Assembly (NCBI GenBank): GCA_964536015.1
Contig: CAZHVS010000010.1
Span: forward strand, 1 to 64,000
From: CAZHVS01 sp964536015
Lineage (GTDB): Bacteria > Bacteroidota > Ignavibacteria > Ignavibacteriales > Ignavibacteriaceae
Reading direction: 5' to 3'
Length of the DNA stretch: 64,000 nt
The notes under the pieces were generated by a model. That model saw only the letters and a program-made list of their open reading frames with translations, did no database searches and had not been told where the DNA came from. Positions 1 through 8,208 of the stretch are shown here, one piece after another; positions within the stretch are counted from its first letter, which is position 1, and the number at the start of each line of letters is the position of its first letter. Position numbers and translations under genes: made by a program.

Positions 1-54
1 GCTGGAATGATTGTTTATTTTATGTATGGTTACAAGCACAGCAAAATAAGATAA
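1..54 (+). CDS. C-terminal tail of an amino-acid permease (partial)
   Basis: An open frame enters from the left edge and ends in TAA at 52-54. Its last 17 residues include VYFMYGYKHS. This resembles the end of the last membrane helix in APC-family cationic amino-acid transporters, which often finish with a YFxYGxxHS-like tail. The body of the gene lies outside the window, so the substrate cannot be judged. Confidence 0.5.
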   Translation, partial: AGMIVYFMYGYKHSKIR

Positions 55-158
55 AGTAAAAATTACTAGTAAGTTTATTTTTTCATTTATTCTGCAATTT
101 AAATTTCATTTAAGATTTTTTATGTTTGTTCATCAAAAAAAATTATTTGGAGTCCGTT

Positions 159-395
159 ATGTCTGAACCTGTTATATCACAAAAAGCACCATATGGAATT
201 AATGTTAAACCGGGAACATATTTCTGGTGTGCCTGTGGGAAATCTTCAAAGCAGCCATATTGCGATGGTTCTCATCGCGGAACTGAATTTGCTCCTGTTA
301 AAACAGAAATTACCGAAGAAAAACAAGTCTGGTGGTGCGGTTGCAAGCATTCAAAAAACAAACCCTTCTGCGATGGAAATCATAAAAATTTGTAA
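159..395 (+). CDS. Double CDGSH iron-sulfur domain protein
   Basis: A 78-residue protein with two CDGSH-type cluster sites: CACGKSSKQPYCDGSH followed by CGCKHSKNKPFCDGNH. Each site has the C-x-C...C-x3-H pattern that binds a labile 2Fe-2S cluster in mitoNEET-like proteins. Two domains in one short chain matches the CISD3/MiNT type, which is usually soluble in bacteria. Such proteins are linked to redox sensing or cluster transfer, but no partner is evident here. The frame is open back to a TTG at 126. The ATG at 159 is preferred because GGAG sits six bases upstream and the protein then starts MSEPV. Confidence 0.85.
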   Translation: MSEPVISQKAPYGINVKPGTYFWCACGKSSKQPYCDGSHRGTEFAPVKTEITEEKQVWWCGCKHSKNKPFCDGNHKNL

Positions 396-417
396 ATAGA
401 ACTATCGGAAAAACATA

Positions 418-1104
418 TTGAAGTGGGATGGAATAGTATCGCTCTTATTCTCGTGCATTGAATTAATGTTGCTTATCAATATGCTGTTATTTGCAAACAG
501 GAGACTTGAAAATAAACTTGCAACGATGGTCGTTCTTCTGCTTATGGGTTATCAATTTATGGAAGCATTAATCTGCCAATTTGGGGTAAAAACCTCAATA
601 GCTGCTTACATTGCCTTCACAGATATTTCTTTTCTTCCACCTTTAATGTTTGTTATGATTCTTTATTTCTGGAATAGCGGAAACAAATTCTTGTGGTTCT
701 CTTTTATACCGGCACTCTTCTTTGTTGTGTATTACTTTTTTACAATAAGTCAATTTACCGTTACCAAATGTACCGTTACTTATGCTACTTATAATTATCC
801 ACTTGGTGATTTGTATGGAGTTTTCTATTATACTCCTTTACTTGTAAGTATAATTTTCCTTTTTAACAAAAGAAGAACCGCAAATGACAAAAAGAAAATT
901 CATTTAAATAATGTCCTTCTATCCGCTATGATATTTATTTCTGTACCTGTAATTCTTTCTTTTATCCTGCGATGGAGCGGTCTGCCTGAGTTGAACAGGA
1001 GTATTGAAAGTATTATGTGTAAGTCGGCAATTGTACTCGCATTTGCTCTTTTTTATTTTTCTTTAAAGAATGGTGAAACCAAAAAATTAAGATTATTTAT
1101 TTAG
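418..1104 (+). CDS. Multi-pass membrane protein of unknown function
   Basis: A 228-residue, very hydrophobic protein with about seven predicted membrane segments (for example LFSCIELMLLINMLLF near the start and KSAIVLAFALFYFSL near the end). The layout resembles the N-terminal membrane sensor half of Bacteroidota AraC-type membrane regulators. No helix-turn-helix, kinase or other output domain follows; the chain stops just after the last helix. The start is a TTG at 418 with a weak ribosome site; an internal ATG at 466 would remove most of the first helix. It is three bases from the next gene and probably co-transcribed with it. Function is not recognised. Confidence 0.6.
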   Translation: MKWDGIVSLLFSCIELMLLINMLLFANRRLENKLATMVVLLLMGYQFMEALICQFGVKTSIAAYIAFTDISFLPPLMFVMILYFWNSGNKFLWFSFIPALFFVVYYFFTISQFTVTKCTVTYATYNYPLGDLYGVFYYTPLLVSIIFLFNKRRTANDKKKIHLNNVLLSAMIFISVPVILSFILRWSGLPELNRSIESIMCKSAIVLAFALFYFSLKNGETKKLRLFI

Positions 1105-1107
1105 ACT

Positions 1108-1440
1108 ATGGAAGAAACAATATTAAATCTTTACCTTGTAATAAACGATGGAACAATTGATGAATTCAGAGCTGTTTCTTATAACCAAGAAGGCAGTGAT
1201 GACGACAAAATTACTTTTTTGAAAAGTAAAGCAGCAAAAGACTTTGCTTCAGCAAAAATTTTCTTGCCACCAGAAAACAAACACGGAAAAAGAATGACAT
1301 ACAAACAATTTTCTAAACTTGAGAAAGCAGGAAAACAGTTCGATCTTTTTGAAGACGTATTTCAATACTACAGGGTACCGGATAATCCGCTTGTGTGCCT
1401 TACGCCTGTAGTTGATGGAAAACTTATTGAGACCAAATAA
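1108..1440 (+). CDS. Hypothetical protein, 110 aa
   Basis: A small soluble, charged protein starting three bases after the membrane protein upstream, which suggests one operon. It has no signal peptide, membrane segment, cysteine cluster or catalytic motif that I recognise. It mixes short beta-like stretches (LNLYLVIND, LVCLTPVVDGK) with a lysine-rich middle. It ends one base before the converging gene's stop codon. Function unknown. Confidence 0.6.
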   Translation: MEETILNLYLVINDGTIDEFRAVSYNQEGSDDDKITFLKSKAAKDFASAKIFLPPENKHGKRMTYKQFSKLEKAGKQFDLFEDVFQYYRVPDNPLVCLTPVVDGKLIETK

Positions 1441-1441
1441 T

Positions 1442-2203
1442 TTATTTTTGTAATTTAAACACTACATCTACAACCAATTCAACTGGCACCCGCTTTCCTT
1501 TTCTTATTCCCGGTTTAAACTTTGCATAATAAACCATAATTTCAGCAGCGTGCTCACAACCATAACCCAGTTGTTGAATGATTTCAGTTTTTTCTACTTC
1601 ACCTCGTTCATTAATAAGTGCTTTTATTTTTACAACACCTTCAATTCTGTTTTGTATTGCAGCCTCAGGATAATAGAGTATATCTTCAAAATGCTTCCAG
1701 CCTTCAACCGGTTCGGGCATAATATCTGCAACCGTATAATATGTAGAATCTATCTCCAGCATTTCTTCTATTGGTGTAGTTAATGGCGTAACTGGTGGTA
1801 ATATTCCTCCTTCAGTAAAATCTTTCTCCTCATTTTCAGAAAATTCTTCTTTGACAGGTAAACCCGCATCATACATTATTTCAGATAGAAAAATTCCACT
1901 TGAATCAAAATAGGTTGTAGGTCCTTGTCTTTTACCCCCCTCAAGATTGTAACTCTCTTTAAGCATTCCATTTTCATAATATATTTTTACCAATCCCTCT
2001 ATCTTACCGTTTTTGTATAATCTTTCTTCTTTCAAGTTTCCATTTGAATAGTAGAACTTTGCCATACCTTCTCTTATATTTTTTCTTGTAGGAATAATTG
2101 TTTCAATCGCTCCTTCATTATAATAAGTTTTGATTGTATCGTATTGTGCCTTTAAAGGGTTAATAAGAAAAGTTACTAATAAAAAAAATAATATTCTGTT
2201 CAT
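1442..2203 (-). CDS. Secreted MORN-repeat protein with TonB C-terminal domain
   Basis: 253 residues. An N-terminal signal peptide (to about residue 19, ending LKAQ) is followed by four to five MORN-like repeats of the form G-x-x-K-x-YY-x-NG-x-L-K-E (about residues 25-115). A proline-rich linker follows, then a TonB C-terminal domain (about residues 165-253) with YPEAAIQNRIEGVVKIKA and a KFKPGIRKGKRVPV-like end. Energy-transducing TonB proteins are anchored by one membrane helix; here the N-terminus instead looks like a cleavable signal. That makes true energy coupling to ExbBD uncertain. No exbB, exbD or receptor gene lies nearby. Confidence 0.75.
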   Translation of the reverse strand: MNRILFFLLVTFLINPLKAQYDTIKTYYNEGAIETIIPTRKNIREGMAKFYYSNGNLKEERLYKNGKIEGLVKIYYENGMLKESYNLEGGKRQGPTTYFDSSGIFLSEIMYDAGLPVKEEFSENEEKDFTEGGILPPVTPLTTPIEEMLEIDSTYYTVADIMPEPVEGWKHFEDILYYPEAAIQNRIEGVVKIKALINERGEVEKTEIIQQLGYGCEHAAEIMVYYAKFKPGIRKGKRVPVELVVDVVFKLQK

Positions 2204-2279
2204 AATCTGTAATTAATTTTAAAATTCTTGTGCAAAATCATAATTGGTAAAGAAAGAAAAAACTGAAAATGAATTACAT

Positions 2280-2807
2280 CTACTTCTTGCTATTCTCTTT
2301 GAGATCATCAATATTCGGAAAAAATTTTTCCTTCTCATAAAAAAAAGCAGGAGAAATAATCAAAAACAAAAACGTTAATATTCCGAACGCGAAAAAGAAA
2401 AAGCCAACTTCCTGGTCATACTCAAGAATATTTAATTTTGAAAGCATCCAGTGCCAATCATGAATTCCTCCACCCACAAGATGAAGCCGCATTGTTCGGG
2501 CATCGGCTGCATAAACGCTTACATTAATAAAACTATGTCCAAGTACAAATAATGCCCCTTGCATTATTACAAAAAGTTGTTTTTTATAGCAATAAAAAAC
2601 TAAGATTGAAGGTATAATTAATTGCATTAATGTTCCACCAAGGAATTGAATAAAATCACCAAAGAACCCGAACACAAGGTGTCCTGGTTCATGAAAAACA
2701 AGATGAAAATTATCTAGCAATGACATCTCCCCTCTGTGCCATACAAAATAAATACAGAGAGGAAGAAGTAGTACTGAAGTACTCCAGCGTTTAATTATTT
2801 CAAGCAT
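2280..2807 (-). CDS. Membrane protein with HExxH motif, putative metalloprotease
   Basis: 175 residues with about four membrane segments. A zinc-protease-like HEPGH motif lies at about residues 39-43 inside a hydrophobic stretch (HLVFHEPGHLVFGFFGDF). This recalls site-2-protease-like (M50) or related intramembrane metalloproteins. A third ligand is not obvious; acidic and histidine residues in the GGGIHDWHW region are candidates. M50 enzymes usually carry a second NPDG-like motif, which I do not see, so activity is uncertain. It stands alone, with unknown envelope genes on both sides. Confidence 0.6.
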   Translation of the reverse strand: MLEIIKRWSTSVLLLPLCIYFVWHRGEMSLLDNFHLVFHEPGHLVFGFFGDFIQFLGGTLMQLIIPSILVFYCYKKQLFVIMQGALFVLGHSFINVSVYAADARTMRLHLVGGGIHDWHWMLSKLNILEYDQEVGFFFFAFGILTFLFLIISPAFFYEKEKFFPNIDDLKENSKK

Positions 2808-2972
2808 TTTAAGAATCTTTTAAAACTCAATTTAATCTCGCAAAAATTTATCTAAATAAAAAATGGTCAGGCATTTCATTTCCCTCAGATTTATAATATT
2901 CAGCGATAAATTATATTGCAACCCAATTAAAAAATATTCTAAAAACTTTCTAAGAGCAAATAATAAGATTTT

Positions 2973-4046
2973 ATGAGTGCAATCAAAAAAATATTTCTGC
3001 TTAGTTTCTTTTTTATAAGTATAACTCTACCACAGGAAAGGTATTTTTATACAAATAAATCCTATGGCAGCGAATCTTTGTTCAATCCCCTCACATTATT
3101 TATTAATGGGGGTTATGATGTATGCCAGTTGCAGATGGTTTCGAATAAAGTTGCAGATCATAATTATTCAAGAATGGCAAAGACTGTATTTAGAAATCTC
3201 GGTGACCCGTTTACAAGCATTTCCAAATACGGATGGAATCGTTTTTTAAAAACTGAATTTTTACCAATAAGTTACTCAAGAGAAAATATGCAATGGGTTC
3301 CAAATTACCAGCAGCATCTTATTGGTGGCGGAATGCTTTATACGGCAATGAAAGAATGGTATGAAGAACGAAATTTTCCCGTTCCATGGTTATTCTCGTC
3401 CATCACAATAATGGCTCAACATTTATTTAATGAAGTCATGGAAACAGGACCTTATGAGGGTTACAGCGTTGATGAAATTTCTGATATTTACATTTTTGAT
3501 CTTGGTGGAATTCTTCTCTTTAGCTTCGATAACGTTAATGAATTCTTTAGCAGAAAACTAAATCTTGCAGATTGGTCTTTACAAGCCACTATTACTTTTC
3601 CTCATGGTAGAGTAAATGCAGGCCAATATTTTTCGATGAAATGGAAACTCCCTTTCTCTGAAGATTATTCACTCTTCTACCGTTATGGAATGGGAGCTTT
3701 ATTTGGTCTATCAAAAAAGATTGAACCGACTGATAATCTTTCAGTGGGAATTGGCTTTAAAACCAAGCACCTTGTTGATCTTGAAAATGAATTTCGCCAG
3801 AGAACAATTGAAACTAGCTGGCACGCAGGAGTGTTCTATGATAGAAATAATTCGTTACTTCTTTCTTTGGTGATGAGTGGAGTAAAAGAATATTTCTGTA
3901 TGATCGATGTTTACCCGGGAGTAATTAAATACGGAAACTTCTCCCCCGGGCTTTGGACAATTATTGGAAGAGATAGAAAATTAATTTTTGGAATATCAAC
4001 CTCTTTTGTTTTCAGCACAGGATACGAAGTATCTTTTCACAAGTAA
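2973..4046 (+). CDS. Secreted, probably outer-membrane protein of unknown function
   Basis: 357 residues with an N-terminal signal peptide (hydrophobic residues about 6-20, cleaved near LPQE). The middle holds amphipathic helices and a conserved-looking patch (HLFNEVMETGPYEGYSVDE, then a DLGG turn). The C-terminal half shows alternating hydrophobic and polar residues with aromatic ends, as in outer-membrane beta strands. The arrangement loosely resembles DUF3943/DUF2279-like envelope proteins, but I cannot assign a family. It lies just upstream of nhaA in the same direction with a 50-base gap. Confidence 0.6.
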   Translation: MSAIKKIFLLSFFFISITLPQERYFYTNKSYGSESLFNPLTLFINGGYDVCQLQMVSNKVADHNYSRMAKTVFRNLGDPFTSISKYGWNRFLKTEFLPISYSRENMQWVPNYQQHLIGGGMLYTAMKEWYEERNFPVPWLFSSITIMAQHLFNEVMETGPYEGYSVDEISDIYIFDLGGILLFSFDNVNEFFSRKLNLADWSLQATITFPHGRVNAGQYFSMKWKLPFSEDYSLFYRYGMGALFGLSKKIEPTDNLSVGIGFKTKHLVDLENEFRQRTIETSWHAGVFYDRNNSLLLSLVMSGVKEYFCMIDVYPGVIKYGNFSPGLWTIIGRDRKLIFGISTSFVFSTGYEVSFHK

Positions 4047-4096
4047 AATTTTTATATTGTAATTGTATTATTTTTTTCAAAAGTTTTGGAATAAAA

Positions 4097-5248
4097 ATGA
4101 AACTGTCAAAACTGTTTAATGAGTTTTTTGAAAGTGAAAAAGCTGGAGGAGTTGTTCTGTTAATAGTAACTGTTCTTTCTCTTCTTCTTGCTAATTCTCA
4201 ATTTCAAAATGAATATTTATCTATCTGGAATTACTATCTTGGCAGTCACAGTATAACGCATTGGATTAATGATGGTTTAATGACAATTTTTTTTCTATTG
4301 ATAGGACTTGAACTGGAAAGAGAAATTTATATCGGTGAATTATCAGACATTAAAAATGCCTCCCTTCCTCTATTTGCTGCTGCAGGCGGAATGATTGTTC
4401 CTGCGGGCATTTTTCTTGTTTTTAACTATGGAACTCCAGAGCAGTCTGGCGCTGGAATACCAATGGCTACTGATATTGCATTTGCTATTGGAATTTTATC
4501 TTTACTTGGAAAAAAAGTTCCATCGTCTTTAAAAATCTTTTTAACCGCACTGGCAGTAGTCGATGATCTTGGAGCAATAATTATTATTGCTCTATTCTAT
4601 ACAAAAACAATTATTCTTTCAAATCTGTTTTATTCACTTGGAGTATTTGTAGTACTACTTATATTAAACAGGTTGAAAGTAATGAGCTTAATTCCATATA
4701 TTCTTGGTGGAATAGTTATGTGGTTTTTTATGCTTAACTCTGGTGTGCATGCAACAATAACCGGTGTGCTGCTTGCCTTTGCGATTCCTTTTGGAAATGG
4801 AGATGATAAATCAACATCTTACAAGCTGCAACATTTTCTGCATAAACCAGTTGCCTTTTTTATACTTCCATTATTTGCAATTGCCAACACGTGCATTCCA
4901 ATTGCTTCTTATATGTTTAAAGATTTACTTGAGAACAACAGCCTAGGAATAATTTTGGGTCTATCAATTGGGAAGCCCTTGGGAATATTTTTATTATCAT
5001 TGTTGGGAGCAACAATAGGTCTATGTCGTTTGCCTGAAGAACTAAAATGGAAACAAATTATCGGTATTGGTTTCCTTGCAGGAATAGGATTTACTATGTC
5101 GATTTTTATAACTTTACTTGCATTTGAAAATATTGAGATAATTAATAGTTCGAAGATTGCTATACTGGTCGCTTCGCTTATTGCAGGTTCAATTGGTTTA
5201 ATAGCATTAAAAATGACTTTAATAAAAAGTGAAGCAGAAACAGAATAA
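4097..5248 (+). CDS. nhaA: Na+/H+ antiporter NhaA
   Basis: 383 residues, the usual length for NhaA, an inner-membrane antiporter that exchanges sodium for protons in pH and salt homeostasis. Family signatures are clear: FFLLIGLELEREIYIGEL early on, then ATDIAFAIGIL, then the paired aspartates in ALAVVDDLGAI. These correspond to the essential Asp133, Asp163 and Asp164 of the E. coli protein. The late GIGFTMSIFI segment is also typical. About 12 membrane segments are expected. No clear terminator follows on this strand. Confidence 0.96.
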   Translation: MKLSKLFNEFFESEKAGGVVLLIVTVLSLLLANSQFQNEYLSIWNYYLGSHSITHWINDGLMTIFFLLIGLELEREIYIGELSDIKNASLPLFAAAGGMIVPAGIFLVFNYGTPEQSGAGIPMATDIAFAIGILSLLGKKVPSSLKIFLTALAVVDDLGAIIIIALFYTKTIILSNLFYSLGVFVVLLILNRLKVMSLIPYILGGIVMWFFMLNSGVHATITGVLLAFAIPFGNGDDKSTSYKLQHFLHKPVAFFILPLFAIANTCIPIASYMFKDLLENNSLGIILGLSIGKPLGIFLLSLLGATIGLCRLPEELKWKQIIGIGFLAGIGFTMSIFITLLAFENIEIINSSKIAILVASLIAGSIGLIALKMTLIKSEAETE

Positions 5249-5295
5249 CGAAGTGATTTATTTTGTGAAAAGCACTGGTTGTTCAAAAGAGAAAT

Positions 5296-5322
5296 AAAAA
5301 ACCCCTGAATTAAAGCAGGGGT
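5296..5322 (-). terminator. Rho-independent terminator for THX gene
   Basis: A seven-base stem ACCCCTG/CAGGGGT (5301-5307 with 5316-5322) is followed on the minus strand by TTTTTATTT. It lies six bases beyond the THX stop codon. On the plus strand no T-run follows, so it serves the minus strand. Confidence 0.85.
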
Positions 5323-5327
5323 AAAAA

Positions 5328-5465
5328 TTATTCAGAAACAGTCTTAGAAGATTCTTTTTTCTTTAAATCTTTTTTCTTCCGAACTGCTTTTGGTTTGGGA
5401 TGCGATTTACCTGTTGACTTACGAAAAATCTTTCCCTTTTTGGTCTTTCTATCGCCACGACCCAT
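5328..5465 (-). CDS. 30S ribosomal protein THX
   Basis: A 45-residue, strongly basic protein beginning MGRGDRKTKKGKIFRKSTGK. This matches the start of THX (bTHX), a small 30S subunit protein known from Thermus and widespread in Bacteroidota, whose family begins MGxGDxKTxxGKIFRG and continues with an R/K-P-K segment (here HPKPKAVRKKK). A ribosome site GGAG lies seven bases upstream of the ATG at 5465, and a strong terminator follows the stop. It is a single-gene unit, and short genes of this kind are easily missed. Confidence 0.85.
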   Translation of the reverse strand: MGRGDRKTKKGKIFRKSTGKSHPKPKAVRKKKDLKKKESSKTVSE

Positions 5466-5538
5466 TTATCATCTCCATATTAATTTAAAAATTCTGCACA
5501 AAAATAAGAACTTTATCTCTGGTTAAAAAGCGTTGAAG

Positions 5539-6882
5539 CTATTTTGATAAATATTTTTTAATGTATTCATCTACATCAAATTTTCTTTTGCAGCCGTTAT
5601 AATTCATATATCTTATTTTGCCAAATACTGCCCGCTCGCCCCAGGCTCTATCATGAACTCCGCCAATAGACCAGGCACAACCTGTATAACCATTTGGGTC
5701 GCGTCCATCAAGTTCGTATTTATCATTAAGGTAAATTGATATTCTTAACGCTTCTTCAGGGGATTCCGTCCACTCAAGAATTTTTTTTGCCCAGTACATT
5801 CTCATATAACCATGAAGTTTTCCTGTAATAGTTAGCTGCTTTTGAGCGGCATTCCACAGGTCTTCATGAGTTTTTGCATTTTCAAATTCTTCTAATGAAT
5901 ATACAAACTCTCTTTCATCTTTTCTGTGATTGTTTAATGTTTGTTTTGCCCAGTTTTTAAATCCATTAAAAGAATCATACTTTGGGTTAAAATAACAAAA
6001 ATTATCAGCCAGTTCTCTTCTTATAATAAGCTCTTCTAAAAAAGATTCTGTGTTATCATTTTGTGGAAAATACTTCCTAACATTTAATGCTATTTTCTGT
6101 GCAGATAATTGCCCAAAATGCAAATAAGGAGATAGATTTGATTGTCCGTCGGACAATGGATTGTTTCTCTCCTGATTATATTTATTTAACTTTGTGTGCA
6201 GGAATTTATCGAGAGAAATTTGCGCTTCTTTTTCTCCTGGTAAAATCCAATCAACTTCTTTTATAGATAAATTGACTTTTAACCAACTATAAATATCGTT
6301 AAAATCTGTTTGTTTTTTTTTCTTGGATTTTTTTTTCATTGTAATTAAAGAAGGAAATTCATCAAGAAAATCCGGTAACAATCTGTGTATTTTGGGTCTG
6401 AGTGTATATGCCCCAAATTCTTCTTTATTGGAAGCGAATAGACAGGGCACAATATTGTGAGCGTCTACTTCATAAAAAGGGATTGATATTTTTTCTGCAA
6501 GTTTTTTTTTCCATACTCGCTTAATTTTTAATGGATCAAAATCGCAGACAAGATTACTAACATTATTCTCCTCAATAATTTGCGGCAATACTTCATCTGC
6601 ACTTCCTTTAAGAAGATGAAATTGAACATTGAGTTTGTTTAAATCATTTTCAACTTCTTTTAATCCTTTAAGCATAAAACCATATTGACGAATAGTTGCT
6701 TCAAGAAATTCAGGCACAAGACAAAACGCAACAATCAAAGATGCGTTTTTTCCTATCGCAAGTTTTTGAGCAAATATCAAAGCCCAATTATCCTGAACAC
6801 GTTGCTCCCTGCTCATCCAGTAGAGAACGGTGTTCCCTTTTTCTAATCCTGGTTTTAGTAACCTTACTCGCTTTAAATTCAT
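5539..6882 (-). CDS. phr: Class II CPD photolyase
   Basis: 447 residues. It repairs cyclobutane pyrimidine dimers using light and FADH2. Class II features are seen throughout: CDFDPLKIKRVWKKKL and VDAHNIVPC in the N-terminal Rossmann domain. The FAD domain has LSPYLHFGQLSAQ, EELIIRRELADNFCYFN, KLHGYMRMYWAKKILEWT, then DGRDPNGYTGCAWSIGG and GKIRYMNYNGCKRKFD. The length fits the class. The start lies three bases after the mscL stop, so the two genes are probably co-transcribed. A lysine-rich insert (KKKSKKKKQ) lies in the interdomain linker. Confidence 0.95.
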   Translation of the reverse strand: MNLKRVRLLKPGLEKGNTVLYWMSREQRVQDNWALIFAQKLAIGKNASLIVAFCLVPEFLEATIRQYGFMLKGLKEVENDLNKLNVQFHLLKGSADEVLPQIIEENNVSNLVCDFDPLKIKRVWKKKLAEKISIPFYEVDAHNIVPCLFASNKEEFGAYTLRPKIHRLLPDFLDEFPSLITMKKKSKKKKQTDFNDIYSWLKVNLSIKEVDWILPGEKEAQISLDKFLHTKLNKYNQERNNPLSDGQSNLSPYLHFGQLSAQKIALNVRKYFPQNDNTESFLEELIIRRELADNFCYFNPKYDSFNGFKNWAKQTLNNHRKDEREFVYSLEEFENAKTHEDLWNAAQKQLTITGKLHGYMRMYWAKKILEWTESPEEALRISIYLNDKYELDGRDPNGYTGCAWSIGGVHDRAWGERAVFGKIRYMNYNGCKRKFDVDEYIKKYLSK

Positions 6883-6885
6883 AAG

Positions 6886-7338
6886 TTAAATCAATTCCTG
6901 TTCAGGTAGTTCGCTTGCACAATGACCGCATTTAATTGCTTTAACCGGAACCTTAAAAAAACAGTAAGGACATTCCTTTTCTTTCGGTTCTTCCTTATTA
7001 ATCATTATAGAGCATCTCAAATAATTTACCTGTTTAATTGTAAAAAACAATGCTATTGCTATGATAAGAAAATCAAAAATATTATTAATGAATATTCCTA
7101 TATTAATTGTAGCTGCTCCCTGAGATTTTGCTGCAGCAATTGAAGGGTAATATTTCCCGTCTAGCGCAATGAACAGACTGGAAAAATCTACTTTACCAAT
7201 AAGCATTCCGAGAGGAGGCATTAATATATCGCTTACAAGCGATGATACTAATTTACCAAACGCAGCTCCAATTATTATTCCTATTGCAAGATCAATTATG
7301 TTCCCCCTCAAAATAAATTCTTTGAATTCTTTTATCAT
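6886..7338 (-). CDS. mscL: Large-conductance mechanosensitive channel MscL
   Basis: 150 residues. It forms the pentameric inner-membrane safety valve that opens during hypo-osmotic shock. The N-terminal pore helix (FKEFILRGNIIDLAIGIIIG AAFGK region, residues about 5-30) and the MPPLGMLIG segment are diagnostic. The second helix lies at about residues 75-100. The tail has a zinc-ribbon-like pair of knuckles, CPYC and CGHC, found in many but not all MscL proteins. GGAAAG precedes the ATG. It is followed directly by phr. Confidence 0.95.
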   Translation of the reverse strand: MIKEFKEFILRGNIIDLAIGIIIGAAFGKLVSSLVSDILMPPLGMLIGKVDFSSLFIALDGKYYPSIAAAKSQGAATINIGIFINNIFDFLIIAIALFFTIKQVNYLRCSIMINKEEPKEKECPYCFFKVPVKAIKCGHCASELPEQELI

Positions 7339-7376
7339 TCACTTTCCTTAAAGTTTTTAATTTGTTTATTTAAAAT

Positions 7377-7405
7377 AAAAAAGCGGACAAAAATATTCGT
7401 CCGCT
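7377..7405 (-). terminator. Rho-independent terminator after yciO-like gene
   Basis: A stem AGCGGAC/GTCCGCT (7382-7388 with 7399-7405) is followed on the minus strand by TTTTTTATTTTA. It separates the YciO-like gene from mscL-phr, so mscL needs its own promoter in the short gap 7339-7376. Confidence 0.85.
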
Positions 7406-7423
7406 CAATTAAATAAAAAGAAC

Positions 7424-8035
7424 TTATTCAAAGAGACTTACATCTCCAGCTCCTTTTCTAATAATTTCCGGTTCTTCCTTGCTTAGATCAATAATACTTG
7501 ATGGTTCACCCTGAAGATTTCCAATTGACAACATCAGGTCTACCTGCGAATTAAAAATATTTTTTATCTCTTCTGCATTTGTTAAAACTACTCCAACACG
7601 CTTGCTTGCGCTTGTGCTTACAATTGGATTACCAAGCTCCTTTGCAAGTGTTAATGCTATTTTGTTTTTAGGAACTCTTATTCCGACAGTTTTTCTTTTA
7701 GTCCATAATTTTTTGGGAACCTCTTTTGCAGCAGGTAAAACAAAAGTGTAAGGACCGGGAAGACATTTTTTCATTGATTTGTAAGCATAATCTGTAACTT
7801 TTGCATATTTTGAAATATCCTTAAGATTATGGCAAACAAAACTGAAAAGTTTTGTATTTGTTTCCTGTTTTATAGCAAAGAGTTTTTCAAGTGCCTCTTT
7901 GTTAAATATATCACAACCCAGTCCGTAGATAGTATCTGTGGGATAGATTATTATTCCACCCTTTTTTAGCACTTCTACTGCTTTGTTAATATAACGAACC
8001 TGTGGTGTTACAGGATGAAGTTCGTAATATTCCAT
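7424..8035 (-). CDS. YciO/YrdC/Sua5 family protein
   Basis: 203 residues, one YrdC domain. The family includes TsaC, which makes threonylcarbamoyl-AMP for the t6A modification of tRNAs reading ANN codons. Seen here: IIYPTDTIYGLGCDI, the KRKTVGIRVP segment and NPIVSTSAS. Overall wording and length match E. coli YciO more closely than TsaC (for example PGPYTFVLPAAKEVPKKL), so its role in t6A is likely but not certain. The frame also has an ATG at 8041. The ATG at 8035 is preferred because AGGA lies seven bases upstream of it but only one base upstream of 8041. Confidence 0.85.
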   Translation of the reverse strand: MEYYELHPVTPQVRYINKAVEVLKKGGIIIYPTDTIYGLGCDIFNKEALEKLFAIKQETNTKLFSFVCHNLKDISKYAKVTDYAYKSMKKCLPGPYTFVLPAAKEVPKKLWTKRKTVGIRVPKNKIALTLAKELGNPIVSTSASKRVGVVLTNAEEIKNIFNSQVDLMLSIGNLQGEPSSIIDLSKEEPEIIRKGAGDVSLFE

Positions 8036-8208
8036 ATACATATCCTTTCAGATTTTATTGGGGAAATATTAAGAGATGATCATAGTAATATGATTTTTTT
8101 TAACTTAAATAAATTCTGAGTGGAAAGTTAAAATGAATTTTTTCAAAGTCAATAGGCACAAAAAATATTTTTTGTTTTTTATGAAGTGTGAGGTTAATAA
8201 CTGAAAAG

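Noticed and set aside
4909..5286. Open frame of 125 residues opposite the end of nhaA
   Set aside because: It overlaps the conserved nhaA C-terminus on the other strand and shows no family features. The gene actually present downstream on that strand is THX.
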